From: JBBQER01 sp038320885
Lineage (GTDB): Bacteria > Actinomycetota > Acidimicrobiia > IMCC26256 > PALSA-610
Reading direction: 5' to 3'
Length of the DNA stretch: 48,391 nucleotides
NCBI GenBank assembly: GCA_038320885.1
Contig: JBBQER010000017.1
Span: forward strand, 1 to 48,391
Below the pieces are notes generated by a model. That model saw only the letters and a list, made by a program, of their open reading frames with translations, ran no database searches and was not told the DNA's origin. This document shows, piece by piece, positions 8,046 through 16,672 of this stretch; position 1 is the first letter of the stretch; every line of letters begins with the position of its first letter. The position numbers and the translations under genes are program-made.

Positions 8046-8798
8046 TCAGTTCGGGGGGAACCGAGCATCGATCGCGGAGGTCACCTGCGCGATCCACTCC
8101 GCGGCGCCGACCGCGCTGTAGTGAACATCGGTTTTGCCGTTCGGATGCACGAGGTAGTCGGGGTGACCGCCGGCGCGCGCGGCCCAATTGACCAGGACCA
8201 GGTTCGACCAACGCCTCCGCGCTCCGGCCAGAGCCGTGTTCACGACCTTGCAGCCGTGGAGGCGACCGACCGGTTCGATCGAGCACGGAAGATTCGTCCA
8301 GAACACCGGCATGTCATTTGGTATCAGGTGCATGAACCAATCGATCTTCTTCCCGTAGTAGGAATAGCCCGGCGTGCCTTGCGTGCCGGCATGGGCCGTG
8401 TCGTTGATCCCGAGGTCGTTCACGATCGCGTCGGGGTGGATCTGCTGGAACGTTTCCCGCAGCTTGATCTGCCAGTAGTTGTAGCTCGTGCATCCGGTCG
8501 CTTCCAAGCAGTCGTGGGTCCGAATGGTTGCGCCGACCCGCGGTGCGAGGACGGGGATGTATGGGTTGTCGTAATGATCCCCCAGGGTCGTGCGGGCGAC
8601 GATCTGGGCCGCCGAGATGGTGACGTTCGAGTCGCCGACCAACAACACGACGCCGCGACTGTTGGCATTCGTGTCGGTGCCGGCAACGACGGCCGTCGCC
8701 ATCCCGGTCAGCAGGAGCACCACGACGCCGACCAGACCCGCCGCGACTCGCTTTCGCGAGAGCGACGGCTTTACGGTCACATTGAACGCGCTTCGCAC
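8046..8798 (-). CDS. Exported SGNH/GDSL-type hydrolase
   Basis: The 250-residue product begins with a basic N-terminus and a membrane segment (about 18-40: KRVAAGLVGVVVLLLTG), a signal anchor or signal peptide. VVLLVGDSNVT matches block I with the nucleophile Ser; NDLGINDT carries the Asn of block III and DVHYSAVG the Asp/His pair of block V. The family includes esterases and O-acetyl hydrolases of cell-wall glycans. Three or more cysteines in the middle could form disulfides, consistent with secretion. It ends eight bases after the convergent epimerase gene and starts 16 bases from the divergent phosphatase frame. Confidence 0.85.
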   Translation of the reverse strand: MRSAFNVTVKPSLSRKRVAAGLVGVVVLLLTGMATAVVAGTDTNANSRGVVLLVGDSNVTISAAQIVARTTLGDHYDNPYIPVLAPRVGATIRTHDCLEATGCTSYNYWQIKLRETFQQIHPDAIVNDLGINDTAHAGTQGTPGYSYYGKKIDWFMHLIPNDMPVFWTNLPCSIEPVGRLHGCKVVNTALAGARRRWSNLVLVNWAARAGGHPDYLVHPNGKTDVHYSAVGAAEWIAQVTSAIDARFPPN

Positions 8799-8814
8799 AA
8801 GCGAGAAAGGCTAA

Positions 8815-9417
8815 TTGCGGAAGTTGGCACACACGGCGATGGTCGAAAACCGCCGGCAGTCCTCTGCGAGATGCGCCTTCCCTAGGCTCCGCCGGGTGAC
8901 GCTGCGCCTGCTGCCGCCCGGTTCCTTTGCCGGTTTCCTCGGCGCGTTGTGCATTCCTGACGAGCTGTACTGGGTGGCGCGCCGACCGGTCGCGGTCGCG
9001 GGCATGAAGGCGCCGGGTCGGGCGGACTGGTCGCTGCTCGCGGAGGAAGGCATCGGTCATGTCGTGTGCCTCACCGACGATGTCGCGCGTTACGACCCCG
9101 GACCCTGCACCGTCACCGCGATCAAGCTGCAGGACCTCGTCAGCGGTGCGCCGCCGAGCGAGCCCGAGCGGGAACAGGCTCGAGTGTTCGAGGCTGCGGC
9201 CGATGTCGTCTCGCACATCGAGCGTGGGATCGGCGTGGCCGTGCACTGCGCGGGCGGACGGGGCCGGACCGGAACGGTGCTCGGCGTGGCGCTCGTCCGG
9301 ATGGGCCACGAGCCCGAAACCGTGATCGCGTATCTCGACGCGACGGCTCGGGCTCGGAGCAAGTCCGGCTGGCCCGAGAGCTCGTGGCAAGCCGAGGTCG
9401 TACGGTCGGCCGGTTAG
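8815..9417 (+). CDS. Dual-specificity / tyrosine phosphatase-like protein
   Basis: The signature VHCAGGRGRTGTVLG is the HCx5R P-loop of cysteine phosphatases, with Cys as nucleophile. Upstream, LAEEGIGHVVCLTDD matches the usual pre-catalytic part of DSP/PTP-like enzymes. The frame begins at TTG 8815 (200 residues), preceded by GAGAAAGG; GTG 8896 (173 residues) lies just before the first family-like sequence, and the choice is uncertain. The substrate could be a phosphoprotein, phosphoinositide or other phosphate ester. Its stop codon overlaps the stop codon of the opposing subtilase gene. Confidence 0.82.
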   Translation: MRKLAHTAMVENRRQSSARCAFPRLRRVTLRLLPPGSFAGFLGALCIPDELYWVARRPVAVAGMKAPGRADWSLLAEEGIGHVVCLTDDVARYDPGPCTVTAIKLQDLVSGAPPSEPEREQARVFEAAADVVSHIERGIGVAVHCAGGRGRTGTVLGVALVRMGHEPETVIAYLDATARARSKSGWPESSWQAEVVRSAG

Positions 9418-11366
9418 CGGGCCAGCATCATGTCGACGGCGAACGCGCCCGGGGCGGAACCGAAGAACTTGGCGCTGCCGAACGAGAAGACCGAGCCGTC
9501 GACGCCGAGCAGGTAGTAGCCGTCGCCCGACGGGAGTGCGCGCATGCGCACCGTCGGCACGAACGCACTGTTCGTCAGCGCGCGGACGCCGGGCATGCTG
9601 CCCTTGAACGGAACGTTGAACGCAAAGATGCCACCGTCATAGGCGACCATCCAGTAGCCGCGACCGCTCGCGGCCGCGGTCATCGACATCACGGGAGCGG
9701 CCAGGCGAATGTTGCCGGTCGAGCCGTGGAACGGTGCGTTGCCGAACGAGAACACGCCGCCGTCGCCGGCCACGAACCAGTAGCCGCGGCCGTTGGCTGT
9801 GATCGCGAGGTCGAGCACTCGGGCGTTGAGGTGCATGCCGCCGGTCGAGCCATAGAAGTGCGCGTTCCCGAACGTGAAGATGCCACCGTCGGCACCGAGG
9901 AGCATGTAGCCGCGACCAGACGGCGTGGCGGCCATACCGACGATCGGCGAGTTCAGCAGGCGTCCGCCCATCGACCCGTAGAAGTGGGCGTTGCCGAACG
10001 TGTAGACCGAACCGTCGGCACCGGCGAGCCAGTAGCCGCCGCCGCTCGGCGTGGGGGCCGACGCGACGATCGGTGCGCTCAGCGCGCGTCCGGCGAGGTC
10101 GCCGTAGAAGTGGGCATTGCCGAAGGCGCGCACGCGGCCGTCGCTGCTGGTGAGCCAGTAACCATGGCCCTTCGTGCCGAAGTCCTTCGAGTGCGGCACC
10201 GCGGCGACGATCGCGGCGTGCGGGTTGATCAACCCGTGACCGAAGTACGGGTCGACTCCGCCCGGGCCGAGATCGCGCGCCGAGCCTTCGAGAACCTGCG
10301 TCACCTTGGCGGCGCCGAACGAGGGATGCGCGGCGTAGATCAACGCCGCCGCGGCCGACGCGTAGGGCGTCGCCATCGAGGTGCCGGTTGCGGAGGCGTA
10401 CGCGGTCGGCGAGCTGCCCCACGTGGAGACGATGCCGACACCGGGCGCCGCCACGTCGACATAGCTGCCGGTGTTGGAGAACGAGGGGTGCGAGAGGTTG
10501 CTGTCGACCGCCGCGACCGCGATGGCCTCGGGATACGCAGCGGGGTACATCGGCGCGTTGCCGGAGTCACCGGCGTTGCCGGCGGCGGCGACCACGACGG
10601 CGCGCTTGGCGTTCGCGTACTGAATCGCCTGCTGCATCCCGGGCGACTGTCCGCCACCGAGGCTCAGGTTGATCACCCGGGCTCCGTGATCGGCGGCCCA
10701 GATGATTCCCTTCGCCACGTTCGAGGCAACGCCCCCGCCGTTTGCGTCGAGGACGCGGACCGGGAGGATGCGGACGTCGGGCGCGCCACCGGCAATGCCG
10801 GCCGCGTTGTTGACGTGCGCGGCGATGATGCCGGCAACGTGAGTTCCGTGACCGTTGGGGTCGATACGACCGTCGCTGCCGCCCTGGACGTAGTCCTTGC
10901 CGGGCAGCACCGAGCCGGCGAGATCCTGGTGGCTGCCGAGGACGCCGGAGTCGATGACGGCGACGATGACTCCACCGCCGCGGGTCACCGGCCAGGTGGC
11001 CTCGAAGGAGACCTGGTCGAGGGCCCATTGCTGGCTCCGCAGCGGGTCGTTCTCGCCGGCCGACAGGGCGTTGACCGTCTGGTCCCGCTGGGCGCTGAGG
11101 ACCTCGGGACCGGGCCGACCGGCGGCCGCGTCGTCGACGAGCTCGTTCGCAGCCTGGCCGCTGACGACCTGGAGGTGACCGTCGGCGTCTTTGGCGACGA
11201 TCCAGGCGTTGGCGGGCAGATCCCGGGCCGGAGCCGAGGCCGCCGCGGCATCGGCCGTGGCCGGTACCGCCATTGCCAGCACCACGAGGGCGGCGACGGT
11301 TGTGGCGAACGCGCCGCGTGCGGTGCGCGTCTTGAAACGTGTTTTTCCGGTGCTTCCCAGTCCCAT
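9414..11366 (-). CDS. Secreted subtilisin-like serine protease with six C-terminal repeats
   Basis: The 650-residue protein has a signal peptide (about 15-42, ending AMAVPATADAAAA), a prodomain (about 45-105) and a peptidase S8 domain (about 110-385). The catalytic triad is visible: Asp in VAVIDSGVLG, His in NGHGTHVAG and Ser in GTSMATPYA, with the oxyanion Asn in AAAGNAGD. The rest (about 393-650) is six tandem units of about 42 residues following the pattern GYWxxxxDGxVxxFGNAxFYGS, ending in PSG; unit 5 is a little irregular and unit 6 is short. Similar repeats occur in many secreted actinobacterial proteins and probably fold as a propeller or wall-binding module. It is convergent with the phosphatase gene. 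Confidence 0.93.
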   Translation of the reverse strand: MGLGSTGKTRFKTRTARGAFATTVAALVVLAMAVPATADAAAASAPARDLPANAWIVAKDADGHLQVVSGQAANELVDDAAAGRPGPEVLSAQRDQTVNALSAGENDPLRSQQWALDQVSFEATWPVTRGGGVIVAVIDSGVLGSHQDLAGSVLPGKDYVQGGSDGRIDPNGHGTHVAGIIAAHVNNAAGIAGGAPDVRILPVRVLDANGGGVASNVAKGIIWAADHGARVINLSLGGGQSPGMQQAIQYANAKRAVVVAAAGNAGDSGNAPMYPAAYPEAIAVAAVDSNLSHPSFSNTGSYVDVAAPGVGIVSTWGSSPTAYASATGTSMATPYASAAAALIYAAHPSFGAAKVTQVLEGSARDLGPGGVDPYFGHGLINPHAAIVAAVPHSKDFGTKGHGYWLTSSDGRVRAFGNAHFYGDLAGRALSAPIVASAPTPSGGGYWLAGADGSVYTFGNAHFYGSMGGRLLNSPIVGMAATPSGRGYMLLGADGGIFTFGNAHFYGSTGGMHLNARVLDLAITANGRGYWFVAGDGGVFSFGNAPFHGSTGNIRLAAPVMSMTAAASGRGYWMVAYDGGIFAFNVPFKGSMPGVRALTNSAFVPTVRMRALPSGDGYYLLGVDGSVFSFGSAKFFGSAPGAFAVDMMLAR

Positions 11367-11526
11367 CCAAAGGTTTTCGGCACGGAGAGTGGCGAAATAA
11401 AGCCCAATACCCCCACAACGTCACTCCCGGTGACCATTGGGGGTCTGTTGGGCGAGCTCGGCCCGGGGAGCGGGTCTCAGCCGAAGCGGGGTCCCACGTC
11501 GCGCAAAACGTTGTGCGGGCGGGAGG

Positions 11527-12183
11527 TCACCGGAGCAGTGACGCCACCAGTCCGGCCTCGCCCAGGTGGTAGGTGACCATGATCAGGACCGATGCGTTGG
11601 GAACCTTCCCGACGAAACGGTCCCAGGCGATCATCGAATCCGACGTGACGAACAGGACCGCGCCCACGGCGGCCAGCGGGTTGGCGACCGCCAGGGCCGT
11701 GGCGAGCATCGCCCCGATCACCACCATGTAGGCCGCGACGGGGCCGACGAGAGCAGGGTCCTGCGCCCGGACCGCACCGAGGATCTTCCGGCCGAGCAGG
11801 CCGATCACGAGCGCGGCGACCGCCACCGCGATCAGGAGCGGAACGAGCTCAGGTCCGTGGCTCCAGAACCCGCCCAGATAACAGCAATGGGCGACGAAGA
11901 ACGCCGACAGCCCGCCCACGAAGACGTCGCGTGGGAGCATCAGGAGCACGTCGCCCACGAGCGAGAACACCAGTGCGGCGACGAACCACCGCTGGCGCGC
12001 GTCGGCACCCGCGGCGGGATCGAGCGTCACGGCCGCGACGACCAGCGCGAGGAGCGTGGCCGGCTTGCACACGTACTCGACCCGTCTCCACGCGCCCGAA
12101 GAATCGTCCCGGGACACCGCAACCCAGTTGCCGAGCGCGAACACCGCCGCGACGACCAACGCCCCTGTCGTCGCTGGGTTCAT
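11527..12183 (-). CDS. YhhN/TMEM86-family membrane protein (lysoplasmalogenase-like)
   Basis: From ATG 12183 the product is 218 residues with about eight membrane helices. It shows the family pattern: KPATLLALVVAA early, FVAALVFSLVGDVLLMLP with the conserved Asp, FFVAHCCYLGGF, and near the end FVTSDSMIAWDRF and VTYHLGEAGLVASL. YhhN/TMEM86 proteins hydrolyse the vinyl-ether bond of lysoplasmalogens in animals, but the bacterial role is not settled. The longer open frame upstream is a shadow of the opposing VOC gene. The two starts are 27 bases apart, so their promoters overlap. Confidence 0.85.
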   Translation of the reverse strand: MNPATTGALVVAAVFALGNWVAVSRDDSSGAWRRVEYVCKPATLLALVVAAVTLDPAAGADARQRWFVAALVFSLVGDVLLMLPRDVFVGGLSAFFVAHCCYLGGFWSHGPELVPLLIAVAVAALVIGLLGRKILGAVRAQDPALVGPVAAYMVVIGAMLATALAVANPLAAVGAVLFVTSDSMIAWDRFVGKVPNASVLIMVTYHLGEAGLVASLLR

Positions 12184-12210
12184 GATCCGACACCGTGCCA
12201 GACTGGGCGC

Positions 12211-12789
12211 ATGCCTTTCCACCACGTTGCAATCACGACCCGCGATCTGGACGCGACCCACCGCTTCTACACCGAGGCCATGGGCTTCGAGCTCGTGAAG
12301 GTCGAAGCGGCCCCGACCACGGAGTCGGGATGGGCCCGCCACCTCTTCTACGACACCGGCAACGGTGAGCTCTTCGCCGTGTGGGACATCCACGACGGTG
12401 CAATCGACGGCTACCGAACCGAGATCTCGACCGGGTTGGGGCTGCCGCCGTGGGCGAACCACATCGCGTTCGGTGCCGAGGACCTCGACGACTTGAAGAA
12501 GCGGCTCGAGCGTTGGCTCGACTTCGGCCTCGAGTGCGTGCGCATCGACCACGGTTGGTGCACGTCGATCTACGCCGACGACCCGAATGGCATCACGGTG
12601 GAATTCTGTACGTCGACCCGTGATCTCACGAGCACCGATCACAAGGACGCCGCGGCGCTGCTCGCCGCCGAGAAGCCGCCGCTCGGGGCTCCTCCCGAGG
12701 TCGAGTTCTTCACGAGTCGAGGAGTCGCGACGATCGACGCGGCGAAGCCGCCACTCCGAGGCGAATCCGACAGTACAGACAGTCACTAG
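12211..12789 (+). CDS. VOC family protein with C-terminal extension
   Basis: This 192-residue protein starts at ATG 12211. MPFHHVAITTRDLDATHRFY is the first VOC module start and NHIAFGAEDLDDLKKRL the second, ending with DDPNGITVEFCTSTRD. Metal-ligand positions His, His and Glu are present, suggesting an active metal site. About 55 residues after the VOC fold are rich in Ala, Pro and charged residues. It is followed after 10 bases by an acyl-CoA dehydrogenase gene, so a role in a catabolic pathway is plausible. The reaction is not assigned. Confidence 0.85.
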   Translation: MPFHHVAITTRDLDATHRFYTEAMGFELVKVEAAPTTESGWARHLFYDTGNGELFAVWDIHDGAIDGYRTEISTGLGLPPWANHIAFGAEDLDDLKKRLERWLDFGLECVRIDHGWCTSIYADDPNGITVEFCTSTRDLTSTDHKDAAALLAAEKPPLGAPPEVEFFTSRGVATIDAAKPPLRGESDSTDSH

Positions 12790-12799
12790 GAGCCGATTG

Positions 12800-14023
12800 A
12801 TGGACTTCGCACCGAGCCCCCGGTCCGACGAGCTGAAAGCGCGGCTCGTCGAGCTCGATACCGAGGTCGTGCGGCCGGCCGAAGCCGTCTATCGCGAGCA
12901 ACGCGCCGAGTCGGGCGATCCGCACTACCCGCCGCCGGTGATGGAGGAGCTGAAGGTCGAAGCGCGCAAGCGCGACCTGTGGAACCTGTTCATGCCCGAG
13001 GGCGATTACGGCGCCAAGCTGTCGAACCTCGATTACGCGCCGCTGTGCGAGGTGATGGGCTCGTCGGCGCTGCTGTCGGAAGCGACAAACTGCTCGGCGC
13101 CCGACACCGGGAACATGGAGATCCTCGCCCAGTTCGGCACGCCCCTCCAACAGGAGCAGTGGCTCGCTCCCCTGCTCGAGGGTGAGATCCGCAGCTGTTT
13201 CGCGATGACCGAGCCGTGGGTCGCGTCGTCCGACGCGACCAACATCTCGAGCAGCATCGAGCGCGACGGCGACGACTACGTGATCAACGGTCACAAGTGG
13301 TTCACGAGCGGCGCGCTCGATCCGCGCTGCAAGGTTTCCGTGTTCATGGGCGTGACCGACCCGAAGGCCGACGCGCACCGTCGCCAGTCGATGATCCTGG
13401 TGCCGATGGACGCGCCGGGCGTCACGGTTGTGCGCGGGCTCCCGGTGTTCGGCCACTCCGAGGGCGGTGGGCACGGCGAAACGCTCTGGGAGAACGTGCG
13501 CGTCCCGAAGGAGAACCTCCTCGGCGAGGAAGGCGGCGGCTTCGCGATCGCCCAAGCCCGGCTCGGTCCCGGCCGCATTCACCACTGCATGCGGGCGATC
13601 GGGCTCGCCGAACGAGCGCTCGACCTGATGTGCATGCGCGCACAGACGCGCGTCGCATTCGGCAAGCCGCTCGCCGACCAGGGTGTCGTGCGGGAACGCA
13701 TTGCCGAGTCGCGGATGCAGATCGAACAGGTCCGGCTCTTGACGCTGAAGACCGCATGGATGATGGATACCGTCGGGAAGAAGGCGGCGCAGACCGAGAT
13801 CGCGGCGATCAAGGTGATGGCGGCGCGCGTCGCCACGGATGTAATCGATCGCGCGATCCAGCTCTTCGGCGGTGCCGGCGTGACCGACGACTGGCCGCTC
13901 GCAGGCATGTACGCGCACGCACGCACGCTGCACCTCGTCGACGGCCCCGACGAGGTCCACATGCGCCAGATCGCGCGCCGCGAGCTCGGCAAGTACGCGC
14001 ACCTGCGCCCTTCGGGTTTCTGA
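12800..14023 (+). CDS. Acyl-CoA dehydrogenase (ACAD10/11-like)
   Basis: A 407-residue flavoprotein from ATG 12800, with AGGAG just upstream. The FAD/substrate region shows CFAMTEPWVASSDATN in the middle domain, and the C-terminal helical domain carries RVAFGKPLADQGVVR and IQLFGGAGVTDDWPLA. The likely catalytic base is the Glu in DGPDEVHMRQIAR, the position used by the ACAD10/11-like branch. It would oxidise an acyl-CoA at the alpha-beta bond and pass electrons to ETF. It sits between a VOC gene and an F420-type oxidoreductase, all on one strand with short gaps. The substrate chain is unknown. Confidence 0.93.
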   Translation: MDFAPSPRSDELKARLVELDTEVVRPAEAVYREQRAESGDPHYPPPVMEELKVEARKRDLWNLFMPEGDYGAKLSNLDYAPLCEVMGSSALLSEATNCSAPDTGNMEILAQFGTPLQQEQWLAPLLEGEIRSCFAMTEPWVASSDATNISSSIERDGDDYVINGHKWFTSGALDPRCKVSVFMGVTDPKADAHRRQSMILVPMDAPGVTVVRGLPVFGHSEGGGHGETLWENVRVPKENLLGEEGGGFAIAQARLGPGRIHHCMRAIGLAERALDLMCMRAQTRVAFGKPLADQGVVRERIAESRMQIEQVRLLTLKTAWMMDTVGKKAAQTEIAAIKVMAARVATDVIDRAIQLFGGAGVTDDWPLAGMYAHARTLHLVDGPDEVHMRQIARRELGKYAHLRPSGF

Positions 14024-14041
14024 CCGGGAACACGTGACGTC

Positions 14042-14932
14042 GTGAAGATCCGCGTCGGCTACGGCCTCGGCAATCTGCGTCCCCTCGCCGGCGGTCGGCT
14101 CGGCTCGCTGGCGGAGGCGATCGAGCACCACGGCTTCGACTCGCTGTGGTTGTCGGAGCGCATCAGCGGGCCCGCGCCCGATCCGATGCTCGGGCTCACA
14201 TTCGCGGCCGCACGTACCGAGCACATCAAGCTCGGCACGAGCGTGCAGGTACTGCCGGGCCGGAGTCCCGCCCGGCTGGCCAAATCGTGGGCGACGCTCG
14301 ACGCGCTCTCGGGCGGCCGCGCGCTCCCGGCGTTCGGGCTCGGCATCGCCCATCCGGTCGAGCAGCAGGCGTTCGGCGTCGCGCGCGGCGATCGCGCGCC
14401 GATCTTCGACGAAGCGCTGCCGCTGATCCGTCGCCTCTGGGAAGAGGACGCCGTCGACCATGACGGCGCCCACTTCCACTACGAGGGCATGACGGTGCTC
14501 CCGAAGCCGGCCAAGCGACTCGACGTGTGGCTCGGCGGCAAGGCACCGTCGGAGCTCCGCCGCGTCGGCAAGCTCGCCGACGGCTGGCTCGCGTCGTTCA
14601 GCTCGCCCGAAGACTGCAAGACCGGGCGGGACGCGATCGAAGAGGCCACGGCCGCCGCCGGTCGCTCGATCGACGACGACCATTTCGGCGCGATGGTCTT
14701 CTACACCCACGACACGATTCCCGATCGCATCATGGAGATGCTCACTGCGCGCAACCCGGGTGCGGATCCGAACGACCTCGTCGCGAACGGCTGGACCGCA
14801 CTCCGCGAGCTCTGCGAGCGCTACGTCGCGGTCGGCTTCTCCAAGCTCGTGCTGGTCCCGTTCACCGAACCCGACAACTGGGACGACGAGCTCGCGTCCG
14901 GAGCGGAAGCGATCCTCCCGATCCAGAATTAG
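14042..14932 (+). CDS. Luciferase-like, probably F420-dependent oxidoreductase
   Basis: The product is 296 residues from GTG 14042. It has the bacterial luciferase-like TIM-barrel pattern: GFDSLWLSERI near the N-terminus, RTEHIKLGTSVQVLPGRSPA, SGGRALPAFGLGIAHP and RLDVWLGGKAPSELRRVGKLADGW. In actinobacteria this pattern is common in F420-dependent TIGR03854-type enzymes, and the window also encodes F420 synthesis genes at 46-48 kb, which supports F420 over FMN. It would transfer hydride to an unknown substrate. It is 18 bases after the acyl-CoA dehydrogenase and is probably co-transcribed with it. Confidence 0.88.
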   Translation: MKIRVGYGLGNLRPLAGGRLGSLAEAIEHHGFDSLWLSERISGPAPDPMLGLTFAAARTEHIKLGTSVQVLPGRSPARLAKSWATLDALSGGRALPAFGLGIAHPVEQQAFGVARGDRAPIFDEALPLIRRLWEEDAVDHDGAHFHYEGMTVLPKPAKRLDVWLGGKAPSELRRVGKLADGWLASFSSPEDCKTGRDAIEEATAAAGRSIDDDHFGAMVFYTHDTIPDRIMEMLTARNPGADPNDLVANGWTALRELCERYVAVGFSKLVLVPFTEPDNWDDELASGAEAILPIQN

Positions 14933-15018
14933 CGCAACGCAACGGCGCGGCGCTCAACGCGGCCGTGAACGGAGCAGCCCGGAGGGTGCGAAGCGAACTG
15001 GCGGGAGCGGCCGAGCGT

Positions 15019-15045
15019 CTGCGGCCGGAGTTTCGCCGGCCGCAG
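15019..15045. terminator. Long hairpin between the oxidoreductase and ftsX
   Basis: CTGCGGCCGG (15019-15028) and CCGGCCGCAG (15036-15045) form a perfect 10-bp stem with a 7-base loop. It lies in the 129-base gap between two convergent genes, with no T-run. It is likely a bidirectional terminator. Confidence 0.55.
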
Positions 15046-15061
15046 CGAGCGCGACCCAGAG

Positions 15062-15973
15062 TTACGCCTCGAGGAATTTGCGGAGGCCGATCATCGAGCC
15101 GGCGACGCCGATGACCGCGCCGATCAGCAGCACCCAGCTGCCGATGACGAACACGTCGTGGGAGCTCGCGTAGAACGGCTGGAACAGCGAAGCCGAACCG
15201 TTGTGCCGGCTCTTCAGCAGGTTGGTGATGATCCACTTCAACAGGTACACGAGGCCGAACGCGAAGCCGGCACCGATCGCGCCCTGCACGAGTCCTTCGG
15301 CCATGAACGGCACGCGCACGAACCAGTTGGAGGCGCCGACGAGCTTCATCACCTCGATCTCGCGCCGGCGCGCGAACGTCGCGAGACGGATCGTGTTCAC
15401 GATGAGGAACAGCGACGATGCCAGCAGCACACCCGCCATGAGGAAGAAGGCGAGGCGGATCCAACGGGTCGCGGTGAGCAAGGTCTTGACCTGCTTGGCC
15501 GCCGTGTTGACCGCCTTGACGCCCGGAACGTGCTCGAACTCCTTCTGGATCGTCGTCGTCAACTCCGGTCGGCGGGGAACAACGCGATACGAAGTCGGCA
15601 GCGCGTCGGCCGTCGTGGCCTCGACGAGCACCGGCTCGTCCTGGAAGAGCTTCTTGAACTCCTTGAGCGCGTCCTCCTTGGTGAAGAACCGGTAGCTCTT
15701 CACCGTGGCGTCCGCACCGCCGTGGGTGTCGGCCTCGAGCGATGCCTTGACCAGGTCGATCTGGCGCCGACTCGCCTTCACCTGCATGAAGATCTCGAGC
15801 TCGACGCCGTGCTTCCACTTGCTCGTTCCGTGGTCGACGACGCGCGACACCAACAAGATGCCGCCGAACAGGAACAGCGAAACCGAGACGGTCATCACTC
15901 CCGCGAACGTCATCAGCAGGTTGCGGCGAAGGGAGATCAACGTCTCCCTCGTGAAGTACGCGAGCCGGGACAC
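15062..15973 (-). CDS. ftsX: Cell-division ABC transporter permease FtsX
   Basis: The 303-residue protein has four membrane segments (about 21-45, 175-200, 225-250 and 272-295) and the large extracellular domain between TM1 and TM2 that is characteristic of FtsX. LRRNLLMTFAGVMTVSVSL is the typical N-terminus, and FARRREIEVMKLVGASNWFV is the conserved cytoplasmic coupling loop. With FtsE it forms the complex that activates peptidoglycan hydrolases (RipC-type in actinobacteria) during division. The start GTG at 15973 shares a base with the stop codon of ftsE, indicating translational coupling. Confidence 0.95.
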   Translation of the reverse strand: MSRLAYFTRETLISLRRNLLMTFAGVMTVSVSLFLFGGILLVSRVVDHGTSKWKHGVELEIFMQVKASRRQIDLVKASLEADTHGGADATVKSYRFFTKEDALKEFKKLFQDEPVLVEATTADALPTSYRVVPRRPELTTTIQKEFEHVPGVKAVNTAAKQVKTLLTATRWIRLAFFLMAGVLLASSLFLIVNTIRLATFARRREIEVMKLVGASNWFVRVPFMAEGLVQGAIGAGFAFGLVYLLKWIITNLLKSRHNGSASLFQPFYASSHDVFVIGSWVLLIGAVIGVAGSMIGLRKFLEA

Positions 15974-16659
15974 TAGGAACCGACTCCGTAGACGCCGCGC
16001 ACCTGGTCGCGCACGAGCGAGCCGTGATCGAGCTCCATCACGCGGCGACGCATGGCGTCGACGATGCGCTGGTCGTGTGTCGCCATCACGACGGTGGTCC
16101 CGGTGCGGTTGATGCGGTCGAGCAGCCGCATGATGCCGACGGTCGTCGCGGGATCGAGGTTCCCGGTGGGCTCGTCGGCGAGCAGGATCAGCGGGCGGTT
16201 CACGAACGCGCGCGCGATCGACACCCGCTGCTGCTCACCACCCGACAGCTCAGTCGGGAAGTTGTCCGACTTCTTGGTAAGGCCGACGAGGTCGAGAATC
16301 TGCGGCACCTGGGTGCGGATGATGTGCTTCGGGCGCCCGATCACCTCGAGCGCGAACGCGACGTTCTCGTAGACCGTCTTGTTCGTGAGCAGCTTGTAGT
16401 CCTGGAACACGCAGCCGATGTTGCGGCGCAGCGCCGGGACCTTCCACGCACCGAGCCGGCCGATGTCACGGCCAGCGACGAGGACGCTGCCGGCAGTGGC
16501 CACCTCGTCACGCAGCAGGAGCTTCAGGAACGTCGACTTCCCCGAGCCCGACGGGCCCACCAGGAAGACGAATTCACCCTTGGCAATGTCGAGGGAGACC
16601 TCGCGGAGGGCCTGGACATCGCCCTTGTATGTCTTGCAGACGTTCTCGAATCGAATCAT
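15973..16659 (-). CDS. ftsE: Cell-division ATP-binding protein FtsE
   Basis: A 228-residue ABC ATPase from ATG 16659, where the conserved start MIRFENVCKTYKG begins. Walker A is GPSGSGKST, the signature is LSGGEQQR and Walker B is LILLADEPTG, followed by the His switch in MATHDQ. It powers FtsX at the division septum. The stop overlaps the first base of ftsX. It starts 13 bases after prfB ends, so secA-prfB-ftsE-ftsX is one unit on the minus strand. The length equals the family norm. Confidence 0.96.
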   Translation of the reverse strand: MIRFENVCKTYKGDVQALREVSLDIAKGEFVFLVGPSGSGKSTFLKLLLRDEVATAGSVLVAGRDIGRLGAWKVPALRRNIGCVFQDYKLLTNKTVYENVAFALEVIGRPKHIIRTQVPQILDLVGLTKKSDNFPTELSGGEQQRVSIARAFVNRPLILLADEPTGNLDPATTVGIMRLLDRINRTGTTVVMATHDQRIVDAMRRRVMELDHGSLVRDQVRGVYGVGS

Positions 16660-16672
16660 GCGCACGGCGAGA

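Noticed and set aside
11427..11533. Inverted pair CCGGTGACC / GGTCACCGG flanking the gap before the subtilase gene
   Set aside because: The arms are 89 bases apart, the right arm overlaps the lysoplasmalogenase stop codon, and no element lies between them; chance is likely in GC-rich sequence.
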